The notes below the pieces were generated by a model that did not search any database, was not told where the DNA came from, and saw only the letters and a list, made by a program, of their open reading frames with translations. A stretch of DNA of 64,000 nt from Hyalangium versicolor. Its GTDB lineage: Bacteria; Myxococcota; Myxococcia; Myxococcales; Myxococcaceae. Of this stretch, positions 42,834 through 51,983 are shown piece after piece. Within the stretch, counting starts at the first letter, position 1. Every line of letters begins with the position of its first letter. Position numbers and translations under genes: made by a program. The DNA lies in contig NZ_JAHXBF010000038.1 of assembly GCF_020103695.1 (NCBI RefSeq), positions 1 to 64,000 on the forward strand, read 5' to 3'.

Positions 42834-45800
42834 TCACTTGCCTTCGCCCAATTCGTCATCCAAGTCATCAATAAGATCCTGACGGCCAATGCCCCGCCAA
42901 GCATGACGTGCAGCAGCCAAATGCTGTCGCCGCACCTCAACATCGCGAGACGATTGCGCAAGTCTTTTATGCATTTCCCCAACCCAATATGGACTGGGCA
43001 TGCCCTGATAAAGTGACAATGCGTCTTCATACTTGACGAAAGCGGCTTCATGTGCGGAAGCCGCAAGCTCAATGTCGCCAAACCCTCGAAGACAATGGGC
43101 CTTCACCAGCGTCAAGTCGAGACTGGCAGATTGATTGAATGCGTCTTCAAAAAGACCCCGAGCATTCTCGGGCCTTGAGCACCTGAGTTCAATCTCACCC
43201 ATGAGAACAACACAGAGGGCGCGACCAAAGGAGCCGCCGATTTGTTCGTATATCTGCTTGGCTTCTTCGATTGTCTTACCCGCATCTTCAAACTTCCTTG
43301 AATCCATGGAGCCAACTGAACTCTCGAAATCAATTTGACCCAAAAGCCTGTAGCAATTGGCCTCCCCTCGACGATTGCCTGTTTCAACGTAAAGCTCTAA
43401 GGCTCGCTGTATCATATTGCGTGCCTCGTCATATTCACGGCACTCGATAGCAATCATCCCGGCACCAAGAAAGCAGTGTGCTTTTCCTCGCAGATGCTTG
43501 GCGCCATCATAAAGAGACAAAGCCTCCTTGAACTTATTCCGAGCCTCATCATACGCGGAGCAGCGGAAATTAATCTCTGCAAGGCCGCCGATGCAGTTGG
43601 CCTGATCGACGGCAGTGCCAACTTTTATGTAAATTGAATATGCATCGCCAAACCTTCTGCTTGCATCTGTGTATTCTGCACGCTCCAGGGAGATATCCCC
43701 TAGCCGTTGAATGCAGCGGGCCTCGCCTTTAACATCTTCAAGTTGTCTGTATAGAGCCAAAGCTTGTTCGAAGCTCTCACGTGCTTTCAGATGATCTGGC
43801 CGAGCCAGTGCCAACACTCCTAGTTTATGAAGGCACTCCGCTTGACGCCTGAGATCACCGAACCGACCTGCTGCGTTCTTGGCAACTATCAGCAATTCAG
43901 GCTTCACGTGACCCGCATAGCGCATGAAGTCGCTCAATGCAATTGACTCATCGACCGCTGCGCAGACGTCATCAGCATTATCGCCGCTCAAGCCGTTGTT
44001 GACAAACCTCTCGACACTAATCATCTCCTCCATGAGATGGGCGAGAGCTTGTTTGCCGCCGCTGTCTCTTCCAACGTTAGGCCCAACATTGCGTGCGAGT
44101 GAACGAAAATAATGACTGGCCTGCGCCATGCTCTCTCTGCTGGGGCTCATCTTCTTTCGTTCAACATGATCACGGACAAGATCATGTATTTGCAACCGCT
44201 TGTTGGCATCATAGAAGGCCAACCCTGTGTTTAGGAGTACCTGAGCGGCGTCAGTTCCACTTCCAGGCAGGAGATTGTTCAAGGTCTCGTGCTTTATTCC
44301 TGCACCTTGTGGCAACCAAGCCAACAATGCAAGCAACTGTCGTGCAGCATCGGTCATGACTGGAGAGTGAATAGACAGTTCGAGCGAGATCATAAGACTC
44401 GACTCCTTATCCAGTTGCGATTCTTCCAGTCCGGGTTTCTGCAAGAGAGCTGTACGCATCTTCTGCCATTCGTCCCAGATAACCTCTAAGCTGGCTCCAT
44501 GGGACGATGCGCGAAGGGCCAACAGTCTTATAGCTAATGCCCATCCCCCTAGCGCGACGAGTAAGTCGTGCAGCATCTTGGATTTGCGGTCGACCCTTGT
44601 GGCGTATGAGCAGAACAGTTCGCGTGCAGCATCAATGTCGAGAAAACGCAGGTGAATTGGTTCGGGTCGTCCGAAATCTGGAACGACCTCCAGCCGCATA
44701 GAACACACAAGAACTACTGTCGACAGACTCTGCAATTCTGAAAATACTCGCTGTGTTGCGTTCTTGTGGGGCGGATACCAGGGGGTTTCAGCGTTGTCGA
44801 GGATTAAGAGAGCAGGAGCACGCCCCAAATGCTCTTTTACAGCTTTCCATCGCCAGTGTTCGTCCAGCACCGAGCCATCTACAGTCTCTAAAGGAATGCC
44901 AAGCTTGTTTGCAATCTCGCTTTTAAGCAACTCGGACGAGTTCGCGGTCGCCAGTTCGACAAAATACCGGCGAGCGCCAAAAACACTGTCAATTTTTTTA
45001 TCATGCAATACCGCTTTGGTAAGATTAGTCTTGCCAATGCCAGGTGGCCCTAGCACAACCACGAAACGTGAGGGTTGTGCGCAAATGGCGTCGCGTAGTT
45101 GGAGTTGCTCTCCATCGCGTCCAAAGCAGTCAACACGCTCTGGTAATTCCAGTTCTTGTTTTGGGTTTATGGCAGCTTCCGGTCTATGCTTTACAAGGGC
45201 ACTCTTGATCAGCGCGAGCGTGAATGCGGCCGCAGAATGGCACGCATACTCCGTCCAGTCCGGATGACGCTTGAAGCCCACGATGTCACTGAGGCCCCGG
45301 ATAGATAGGAAGGGATACTCCCGCGCTCCACTCCGCACCGCCCGGTAGACGCCGCCTGCCTCCATCTCCACCGCGAGCGCGTTGCGCGTCAGGGAGAGCC
45401 ACTGCTGGAGGGTCTTCGTGTCCTTGATGAGCGCGTCGCTGGAGTTAATGGGGCCAGCGCGCACCACAGGATCGCGGGGAGTTGCCGAGGGGGCGAAGTG
45501 ATGCATCAGGCTGTCTTTCACCCGCTCCTGCCATCTCTCGTCGCCATAGAAGGACTCCGCCCTGCTCCACTCCACGGGGGGCCGAACTCTCCCAATCGAG
45601 TCCCTCGTGTTCCATCCCTGGAGCCTAGACTCGAGCATGGGAAGGGCCGTGACGAGCTTGGTGACCTCGTAGTGGCTCGGGCCACCGGAGATGGCGAACT
45701 GATCAGGTGCGGTCTCATGGAGGGCGTGAACCGTCAGGTCATTGACCCGTGTCGAGAGCACCACGTCTCCCAACGTGTACTCGAAGTCCGGTATGCCACC

Positions 45801-46073
45801 GGCAATCCCCACCACCAGAATCCAGTGCGGCGCTAGGTCATCGATGATGTGCCGAGCGACGGTCTGCGCCTCTCCCGTTCCCTGCTCAAAGGCACGAGCA
45901 ATGGCCACCAAGGCCGTCGTTCCATCATCCACGGACACTCGGCTGAGCCGGTAGAACCGGTTCTGGCTCTCCCCAGTCTCGCCGGGGAAGCGTTCCAAGA
46001 CGGCTCGGAGTTCGTCTTCCCGCAGGGTGATGATGGCAAAATCAATCTTCCCCTTTACCGATTGAAGGTCCAT
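42834..46073 (-). CDS. Nucleoside phosphorylase-NB-ARC-TPR (STAND) protein
   Basis: 1079 residues. Residues 1-295 are a phosphorylase-superfamily domain (ILVVGIAGGIPDFEYTLGD, AVEMEAGGVYRAV, IRGLSDIVG). Residues about 320-620 are an NB-ARC-type ATPase with Walker A VVLGPPGIGKT (Lys348) and Walker B ALLILDNAE. From about 690 to 1060 run TPR-like repeats (ARESFEQALALYRQL, ARNKFKEALSLYDG). The layout matches NLR-like immune proteins in which the TPRs sense, the ATPase oligomerises and the phosphorylase acts as effector on nucleosides or NAD-like molecules. Codons up to about residue 275 are GC-rich while the rest is clearly poorer. Confidence 0.88.
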   Translation of the reverse strand: MDLQSVKGKIDFAIITLREDELRAVLERFPGETGESQNRFYRLSRVSVDDGTTALVAIARAFEQGTGEAQTVARHIIDDLAPHWILVVGIAGGIPDFEYTLGDVVLSTRVNDLTVHALHETAPDQFAISGGPSHYEVTKLVTALPMLESRLQGWNTRDSIGRVRPPVEWSRAESFYGDERWQERVKDSLMHHFAPSATPRDPVVRAGPINSSDALIKDTKTLQQWLSLTRNALAVEMEAGGVYRAVRSGAREYPFLSIRGLSDIVGFKRHPDWTEYACHSAAAFTLALIKSALVKHRPEAAINPKQELELPERVDCFGRDGEQLQLRDAICAQPSRFVVVLGPPGIGKTNLTKAVLHDKKIDSVFGARRYFVELATANSSELLKSEIANKLGIPLETVDGSVLDEHWRWKAVKEHLGRAPALLILDNAETPWYPPHKNATQRVFSELQSLSTVVLVCSMRLEVVPDFGRPEPIHLRFLDIDAARELFCSYATRVDRKSKMLHDLLVALGGWALAIRLLALRASSHGASLEVIWDEWQKMRTALLQKPGLEESQLDKESSLMISLELSIHSPVMTDAARQLLALLAWLPQGAGIKHETLNNLLPGSGTDAAQVLLNTGLAFYDANKRLQIHDLVRDHVERKKMSPSRESMAQASHYFRSLARNVGPNVGRDSGGKQALAHLMEEMISVERFVNNGLSGDNADDVCAAVDESIALSDFMRYAGHVKPELLIVAKNAAGRFGDLRRQAECLHKLGVLALARPDHLKARESFEQALALYRQLEDVKGEARCIQRLGDISLERAEYTDASRRFGDAYSIYIKVGTAVDQANCIGGLAEINFRCSAYDEARNKFKEALSLYDGAKHLRGKAHCFLGAGMIAIECREYDEARNMIQRALELYVETGNRRGEANCYRLLGQIDFESSVGSMDSRKFEDAGKTIEEAKQIYEQIGGSFGRALCVVLMGEIELRCSRPENARGLFEDAFNQSASLDLTLVKAHCLRGFGDIELAASAHEAAFVKYEDALSLYQGMPSPYWVGEMHKRLAQSSRDVEVRRQHLAAARHAWRGIGRQDLIDDLDDELGEGK

Positions 46074-46453
46074 CGGGCTCTTCTCCCTTTGTTGCTCGTG
46101 GTGACATTTCTTATACTACTTCGGTCATTGGTCCAGCCGCTTGGATTTCGCCTACGCGCAGTCGGCCCGTCTCCGCCAGGATCCGGCGCGCGGGGGAGGG
46201 GCCGTCGAGCAACCGATGGCCCGATTTCCGCGCTCCACGATAACCTCCAACACCCCTGAATCCCTCTCGTGTCGGGCAGCTGACGCTGGGCCCGTTGGAA
46301 CTCGCGCGCGCGTCCAGGTTTGCCTGCTGGCCCCGTGGAGCCCCCGCGCGCTCCAGACAGTGAAGCCGGGCCCGGTGGAGCCCGCGCGCAGCCATGCTCG
46401 CCTGCGGGCCCGGGAGAAGCCCGCGAGGATGGCGATCCCGCAACCCTTGCCGA
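46074..46453. other. Promoter region and degenerate repeats
   Basis: Contains the NB-ARC promoter area (TATAAG-like element near 46115, ribosome site AAAGGGAGAAGAG) and, from about 46288 to 46430, four imperfect units of about 40 bp built on GGGCCCGGTGGAGCCCGCGCGC-like segments (shown here only in part: GGCCCGGTGGAGCCCGC). No gene supported. Confidence 0.45.
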
Positions 46454-46927
46454 TCAGCGCCTCGGCAGAAGCAAGGCGAGCAAGCGAGACAGTGCCTTGA
46501 TCCTCGGACTGTCCAGGCGAGCGAGGCGATGCAATAGGCGCCGCTTCTCGGGCGTGTCACTCAGGCCAAGCGGCACACTGTTCGCCCTGGGGACGCTCTG
46601 CCCCGGGTCCACCTCGGCAAATCCCATGAGTTCATCGGGCCCGCTTCCGAGAATCAGGCACAGGCGCAACAGCGTTGGAACGCTCGGCAACACTCCCCCC
46701 CGTTCCATGCGCCCGTACACCTCGGGAGCGATGCCGATGCCCTCGGCTGCTTCTGCCTGAGTCATGCCTGCTCGCTTGCGTGCCTGTTTCAGCGCCACGC
46801 TTAGGATGGCGGGTAATCGGCGCTGCCGGATCTCGATGTGTCGCGGCAGAGGGAAGGGCTTGCGATTTCGCTCCGTGGGGCGCCGGGAGCGTGCAGCGGC
46901 AGGAGGTTTCGCGGGGGCTCTTGGCAT
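46454..46927 (-). CDS. XRE-family helix-turn-helix regulator
   Basis: 157 residues from ATG 46927. A basic N-terminus of about 45 residues leads to an XRE/Cro domain (LKQARKRAGMTQAEAAEGIG, then YGRMERGGVLPSV). A C-terminal helical tail follows. Single-gene cytosolic regulator on the same strand as the NB-ARC gene downstream, about 380 bp away; a regulatory link is possible but unproven. The 188 bp upstream hold no gene. Confidence 0.88.
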   Translation of the reverse strand: MPRAPAKPPAAARSRRPTERNRKPFPLPRHIEIRQRRLPAILSVALKQARKRAGMTQAEAAEGIGIAPEVYGRMERGGVLPSVPTLLRLCLILGSGPDELMGFAEVDPGQSVPRANSVPLGLSDTPEKRRLLHRLARLDSPRIKALSRLLALLLPRR

Positions 46928-47420
46928 ATGGAACCTGCGGGCGTTGTCATGTCGGACGGGTGAAGGCCACAAGGGGCCAGGGGCGGACGGCTACGGTCAG
47001 CGGGGCGGACGCACACAGGGCGCTTGTCTCCCGTCCACCTCGAAGACAAGTCGCTCCCCTCCTCGGAATGGCGCCGAGTCAGAGTCTGCGGGAGCGTGAG
47101 AACTCGCGGCGGGGGCTAGGTGGTTCCGCCCCGCTCGGTGATGATGTCTTCTTCCGCCACCATGTTGGGCGGTAGCTGGCTCTCGCTCGTGGGCCCGAGA
47201 ACGCCCCGGCTCATGCTGGCCCCCGTCAGCGAGAGCAGCACCTCGTCTAGCGCCTCCTTGGGCCCGTAGGGGGCTCCCAGCGCAGCAAGGCCCACCCGCA
47301 GATCGGCCTCCACTTCAGCCGCCGACTGATAGCGATCTTCCGGGTCCTGCTGGATCAACCTGCGGACGATGGCGCGCAGCGGATGAGCTAGTGGACTGTC
47401 CGCGAAGTAATTCGACATAG

Positions 47421-48305
47421 TCAGGAGCGATGCCGATCCACCCACCGATGCATCTTGGCCCGCGTCCAGGACCAAGTGAACGGGTGGGCGTAGAGGCGGT
47501 TGTACTCGGGCCAGCTGGCGGCGAGGTGAGCGCTGAGCTCGGCACGACTCTTCCAGCTTCCTCTCAGAAGGTAGCGCGCCTCGAAAGCGCGCAGCAGCAG
47601 CTCTGCCTGATCAAGCCAGGAGGCATGTGCTGGGGTGAAGATGACGCGGACATGAGGGTAGTGGTGGCGCAGGAAGTCCCCCGTCTCCTGAGCGATGTGG
47701 CTGGAGCCGTTGTCCCAGATGAGATGGATGCGACGAGCATCTCGATGTTCTCCCAGCAGCTGAGGCAACACGGCCCGCAGGGTGGCGGAGTCGTTGTGCT
47801 CCAGACACCAGCCCCGCATCAGCCCGGTGTGCACCACCAGCTTGACCAGCAAGTTCACCGTGCCGTGCCGCACGTACTCGAACTCCTGCCGCTCGATGAG
47901 GCCCGGCTGCATCGGGCGCGTGAGGCGGCGACGCTCCAGGGCCTGGATGTTGGGCTTCTCGTCCACGCACAGGACGACCTCTCCTTGTTCCGCCAGAGCG
48001 GAAACGTGCTCGTAGCACCAGAGGACCTTTGCTGCCTGAGCGCGGAAGGTCTCATCGGGAACCGGCGTCTTCCAGTAGCGGGAGCGGTGCGGTTGCAGTT
48101 CGGCATCCCGGAGGATGAGGGCCACGGTGGAGTGAGAGAGAGTTGACGCGATGCCTTGCCGTCGCGCTGCCAACGCCAGGCTGCGGGTGGACCAGTGGGT
48201 CATATGCAGGCCAATGCCTGCTGGCTCACAGCACGCCAGCCGCTCCACCTCGACCCGTTGGAGGGGGGGAAAGCCGCCTGGGGCGGCCCGGTCGAGGCGC
48301 ATCAT
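47421..48305 (-). CDS. IS630 transposase, catalytic frame (orfB)
   Basis: 294 residues with the DDE catalytic triad: VVLCVDEKPNIQALERR (first Asp), IHLIWDNGSSH (second Asp) and HASWLDQAELLLRAFE (Glu, where IS630 usually has SWLNQIE). It ends inside the left inverted repeat. Probably expressed as a fusion with orfA by frameshifting on the C7 run; the ATG pair at its start has no good ribosome site. Confidence 0.88.
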   Translation of the reverse strand: MMRLDRAAPGGFPPLQRVEVERLACCEPAGIGLHMTHWSTRSLALAARRQGIASTLSHSTVALILRDAELQPHRSRYWKTPVPDETFRAQAAKVLWCYEHVSALAEQGEVVLCVDEKPNIQALERRRLTRPMQPGLIERQEFEYVRHGTVNLLVKLVVHTGLMRGWCLEHNDSATLRAVLPQLLGEHRDARRIHLIWDNGSSHIAQETGDFLRHHYPHVRVIFTPAHASWLDQAELLLRAFEARYLLRGSWKSRAELSAHLAASWPEYNRLYAHPFTWSWTRAKMHRWVDRHRS

Positions 48306-48540
48306 CCACAGCGGCTACTCCCCATCGCTCGAAGCGGCGGCACAGCGCCCAGATGGTTGTCCGATCTAATTCGAACCGCTCAGCCAGCTCCGAGACGATG
48401 GTGTCCGGCTCGCTCATCGCCAGCAGGATGCGTGCCCGACGGGCAATGCGCTGCTCAATACGTCCGTCTCGTACCAAAGCCCGAAGGTGGGTCACCTCTT
48501 CTGGCGACAGATGCACAAGTCGTGGAGGGCGTCTCCTCAT
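48226..48540 (-). CDS. IS630 transposase, N-terminal frame (orfA)
   Basis: 104 residues with a helix-turn-helix DNA-binding region (IVSELAERFELDRTTIWALCRRF) that recognises the element ends. It overlaps the downstream frame by 80 bp; a T3-C7 run at about 48262-48271 in the overlap could allow slippage into the second frame (+1 relative to orfA). If no slippage occurs, the element is inactive. Confidence 0.8.
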   Translation of the reverse strand: MRRRPPRLVHLSPEEVTHLRALVRDGRIEQRIARRARILLAMSEPDTIVSELAERFELDRTTIWALCRRFERWGVAAVDDAPRPGRPRRLSPPPTGRGGAAGVL

Positions 48541-48654
48541 CCACTAGAGCTAGGCATTGCCCTCGACTATGTCGAATTACTTCGCGGACAGTCCACTAGG
48601 GACCCCATTCCTCTGATGCTTCGAAGGATGAAATCGACGAGTCCTTCCCCAGGA

Positions 48655-50781
48655 TTACGGCCGGTAGGTCCGCTCGGCATGCGCCAGCAGCTCCGTCGGG
48701 TCGAACCACACCGGCTTGAACTTGTGCTCCACGAAGAGCTGCATCTGATCGGTGTAGTGCGGTGAATCCGGCCGCGTGCTGGCCGACCCGAACGGCTGGA
48801 TCGACTCCGAGCGCACCCTGCCTATCTTGTCCCACGTCACGAACATGATGAAGGAGTCGCCGTGGCGGATCGACAGGCGGCCGTCGGGCGCTTCGTCGTA
48901 GTTGGTCGCGGCACGGAGCGTATCCGGCGCCCCATCCAATGGGAGGTCGACCCTGCCCTGGCGCAGGCGGATCAGCTCGCCCAGCGGCAAGTCGAGCTTG
49001 CCGAAGTGCTTCTGCAGGTAGCCCGCCGCCTCGGCCATCACCGAGCGCGGATCGGGCTTGGGCTTCCGCTCATAATGGAAGCGGTTGGGCACACGCAGGA
49101 TCGAATAGGCGAGCGCGTCGGCGGGGCCCTTGCCGTCCCAGTTCCAGTCCCAGTGGGACAGCAGTTCGCGCGCGTCCGCGACCCGCTTGTCGCCCTGCGG
49201 ATCCACCGCCATCAGCTCCTTGAACCACGCCTCCAGGTAGCCGCCCTTGGCGACGCCGGTATCGAACTTGATCCGCTTCAAGTCCTCCTCGGAGATCGAA
49301 GGCAGGGCGCTCATCAACTCGAGCGCGCGGTCACCGCGATTGGTGGTGTCCGTCTCGACGCCGAGCAAGGGCGGTTGGAGCGGGATCTCCGACCCCTGTC
49401 CCGCCGCCTGATACGGGGAGTTGTTGCCGTTGATCAGGAAGCCCGAGGCCGGATTCACGTTGCGAGGGACCATGCTCCACGGGACGGTGCCCGGTGCATA
49501 CGCGCGCGAGGTGTCGCCCGGCAGCACCTTCGAATAGTCGAAGCCCGGATTCCGGTTGGGGAAGCTGGCGTTGTAGAAGAAGGCGATGTTGCCGGCGGCG
49601 TCGCCATAGAGGAAGTTGGTGCCGGGGACGCCCTGTATCGCCAGCGCCGCCTGCCACTGGATGAAATCGGTGGCTCGGTTGAGCCGGTAGTACTCCTCGA
49701 CCATCTTGAGCTGGTCGCCGCCGCCATAGCGGATCGCATAGCTGCCGTCCTTGTTGACGAACACCGGCCCCTGCACCGCGCGGTACACCGTCTTGGGCAC
49801 CGGCAGCACGAAGGGTCCCCAGAGCTTCACCGGCAGCCAGACGCGCTGCCTCTCCAACTCCCGCCACTCGTCGTCGTAGCGATAGCGGTCGCCGTCGGTG
49901 ACGAGCTTGTAGACGTCGATCATGTCGGGGCGGTTGACGGTGTTGGTCCAGCCGAGCGTCTTGTTGTGCCCCAGCAGCGGATAGGGCGCGCCGGGGAAGG
50001 TTGCGCCAGCGAAGTCCCAGCCAGTCTCTGAGTGGACGACGAGCTCGTACCACGCCGCTCCGCCGCGCAAGGGCTGGTGCGAATTGGAGACCAGGCGGGT
50101 GAAGCCGTCCGCCGAGCGACCCGGCGCGACGACGAAGGCGTTGGAGCCGCCCTGGTTCGATTCGGGCCCGAGCGGCGTGACGGAAGGAGCTCCGGGCAGC
50201 GGGCCGGCGCTCTCGACAGGCAGCGGCCTGGCGCTGCCGAGTGCACCGAGAACGCCCTCGAGCCCGAAGAAGAAGGGCGAGCGGGTGACGAAGCCGGTCG
50301 CGATATCCTCGCCACTGACCGGGAACAGCCTCGACAGCCGCACTTCGTCCGGATGCTTCTCGGCATAGCGATTGAGGCCCGAGGCGTAGCCATCGAGCAA
50401 CGCGCGAACGTCGTCGGGCTGCTTCATGTAATCGCGCGCGACCGTGGCGCGGCTGCCAAGGAGGTGGACGACGAAATCGGTCTTGGCGCCGTCCTGCCCC
50501 GTGATCGCGCCGAGCCGGGCACGGGTCATCGCCAGTACCTCCTGTAGCGTCGAGAAATCATCCTCGGCATGGGCGTAGGCAATGCCGTAGGCGACGTCGG
50601 GATCGGTCTTGCCAAAGATGTGGGGCACGCCGAAGGTGTCGCGGGTGATCGTCACGTCGTAAGCGTGCGCGGGCGGAGGAGTGGGGCGGAAAGCGAACAA
50701 CGGCTCCCAGGTGGCGAGCCCGATCACGGCGGCCACGAGCAGCACACCCAACCCCATCAGGGTTCTGCGAACGATACGCAT
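48655..50781 (-). CDS. Penicillin acylase-family Ntn hydrolase (possible AHL acylase)
   Basis: 708 residues from ATG 50781. A single N-terminal hydrophobic helix (RRTLMGLGVLLVAAVIGLATW) is a signal or anchor. The alpha-chain opens with VTITRDTFGVPHIFGKTDPD. The autocatalytic site is NQGGSNAFVVAP, where Ser213 becomes the N-terminal nucleophile of the beta-chain after self-cleavage. Family members hydrolyse amides, including penicillins, N-acyl-homoserine lactones and lipopeptides. It lies 35 bp after a lipase on the same strand, so the pair is one operon. The C-terminus is intact although it abuts the kinase remnant. Confidence 0.9.
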   Translation of the reverse strand: MRIVRRTLMGLGVLLVAAVIGLATWEPLFAFRPTPPPAHAYDVTITRDTFGVPHIFGKTDPDVAYGIAYAHAEDDFSTLQEVLAMTRARLGAITGQDGAKTDFVVHLLGSRATVARDYMKQPDDVRALLDGYASGLNRYAEKHPDEVRLSRLFPVSGEDIATGFVTRSPFFFGLEGVLGALGSARPLPVESAGPLPGAPSVTPLGPESNQGGSNAFVVAPGRSADGFTRLVSNSHQPLRGGAAWYELVVHSETGWDFAGATFPGAPYPLLGHNKTLGWTNTVNRPDMIDVYKLVTDGDRYRYDDEWRELERQRVWLPVKLWGPFVLPVPKTVYRAVQGPVFVNKDGSYAIRYGGGDQLKMVEEYYRLNRATDFIQWQAALAIQGVPGTNFLYGDAAGNIAFFYNASFPNRNPGFDYSKVLPGDTSRAYAPGTVPWSMVPRNVNPASGFLINGNNSPYQAAGQGSEIPLQPPLLGVETDTTNRGDRALELMSALPSISEEDLKRIKFDTGVAKGGYLEAWFKELMAVDPQGDKRVADARELLSHWDWNWDGKGPADALAYSILRVPNRFHYERKPKPDPRSVMAEAAGYLQKHFGKLDLPLGELIRLRQGRVDLPLDGAPDTLRAATNYDEAPDGRLSIRHGDSFIMFVTWDKIGRVRSESIQPFGSASTRPDSPHYTDQMQLFVEHKFKPVWFDPTELLAHAERTYRP

Positions 50782-50816
50782 TCCAGCCTCTGAGTTGGGG
50801 GACACACGGGCATGGC

Positions 50817-51770
50817 TCAGAACGGCGTCGTGGGCACTGTGTAGCCCGCATTCGCCAGCAGCGCGGCGTAGTTCGTGGCGACGTGCTGGGCGAGGACCTC
50901 GTCGGCCCAGGCGAGGATGCCACTCTCTTGCACGAAGGAGCCCGTGAGCGGGGTGAGGTTCTGCGACTGCTGCACGTAGGTCACGCCGTTGTCCGTCATC
51001 CACTTCTGGATCTGGCTCAGGTACCCGGTGACGAGCGAAGGAGTCGAGAGGCCATAGGCGGTGTAGAGGCCAGGGATGGCGGAGGGCGAGGCCCAGATCA
51101 GAGGCACGATGTCGAGCGAGTTGGCGAAGGCGACGTTGCCACTGAAGGTCGATTGATAAAGATCGATGAACGCCTGGTTGCCAATGCCCGGCGCCGCGAA
51201 CGTGACGGGCTGGAGCACGGTGCTCCCGAGAACGCTCGCGAAGGTAGACTGGCCCCACAAGGAGACCAGGGTCGTCATCGCGCCTCCGAGGCTGTGCCCC
51301 GTTACGACGATCTGCGGCACCTTGCCGGCAACGGTGGTGAGGTAATCCGACAGGTTCTTTCCCACCATGGCGCCCTTGGACGTCATGGTGGTGATGTCAC
51401 CGAAAGCCTTGATGCTGCCGGTCGAGACCGCGGCGCTGCTGTCCGAAGACCAGGGGATCGTGACTTGCTCGAGAGAGCGCAGATCCTCGGCGGCCTGGGC
51501 CAGGAGTCCCAGGGGATCGACCTTCGCGTCGGTGCCGCGGATGACGACGGCGGCGATCGTCGGAGCGGTCGCCCCCGTCGGCGTGAACTCGGCCGCATAG
51601 GCGAGGTTCGAGTCGGTAAGCGTCCACGCCGGGCCCCAGGTCACTGCCCAGGAGCCGCCTGAGACAGCGAGATTCTTCACGTTGTCGGCGATGCCATCGT
51701 GCTCCGCGAGGATGGCAAAATCGATGTAGACGCCGATGCCGCCGCCCGCCGGAGTGGTTGTGTTCGCCAT
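50817..51770 (-). CDS. Class 3 lipase-family protein
   Basis: 317 residues from ATG 51770. The nucleophile elbow is VVTGHSLGGAM with Ser160; VIRGTDAKVDP and NSLDIVPLIW fit the oxyanion strand and the catalytic Asp region of lipase class 3 (fungal triacylglycerol lipase type). No signal peptide is visible, so it may be cytosolic or leave by another route. Upstream gene of the lipase-acylase operon, suggesting joint breakdown of acylated compounds. Confidence 0.88.
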   Translation of the reverse strand: MANTTTPAGGGIGVYIDFAILAEHDGIADNVKNLAVSGGSWAVTWGPAWTLTDSNLAYAAEFTPTGATAPTIAAVVIRGTDAKVDPLGLLAQAAEDLRSLEQVTIPWSSDSSAAVSTGSIKAFGDITTMTSKGAMVGKNLSDYLTTVAGKVPQIVVTGHSLGGAMTTLVSLWGQSTFASVLGSTVLQPVTFAAPGIGNQAFIDLYQSTFSGNVAFANSLDIVPLIWASPSAIPGLYTAYGLSTPSLVTGYLSQIQKWMTDNGVTYVQQSQNLTPLTGSFVQESGILAWADEVLAQHVATNYAALLANAGYTVPTTPF

Positions 51771-51983
51771 CCGGCAATGAGAGTGGATGGGGGAAAGGCC
51801 GTCAAGCGCCTTCAAGAAAGCGCGCCCCCGGTGCTTCGTTTCCACGCGTGGAAGACCGCCACGCCACGCGTGGAACTCTCACCTGACGCCTCTTGAGGAC
51901 GTACCGCTCCCTCGGACGACACCCCGGCATGTGGACTGCACTAGCGGCCGGCGGCTGTCACCCTCTCACCCAGGAGCACCCTC

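Larger units (their letters stand above)
47391..48596 (-). mobile_element. IS630-family insertion sequence, 1206 bp
   Basis: Perfect 32-bp terminal inverted repeats (begin GTGGACTGTCCGCGAAGTAA; 47391-47422 and 48565-48596) flanked by a TA duplication, the hallmark of IS630/Tc1 elements. Two overlapping minus-strand frames encode the transposase. The intact ends show a recent insertion, here inside a kinase remnant. Confidence 0.93.
47116..48657 (-). pseudogene. C-terminal remnant of a Ser/Thr protein kinase split by IS630
   Basis: Joining 48657-48599 to 47388-47116 across the element (keeping one TA) restores one frame: GEGLVDFILRSIRGMGSLAHP, then LRAIVRRLIQQDPEDRYQSA and a tail ending ITERGGTT. 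LIQQDPEDRYQSAAEVEADL is the end of a bacterial Pkn2-type kinase domain. The catalytic part is absent: the frame meets the acylase stop at 48657. So the gene was already truncated, or lost its front, besides the insertion. Confidence 0.7.
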
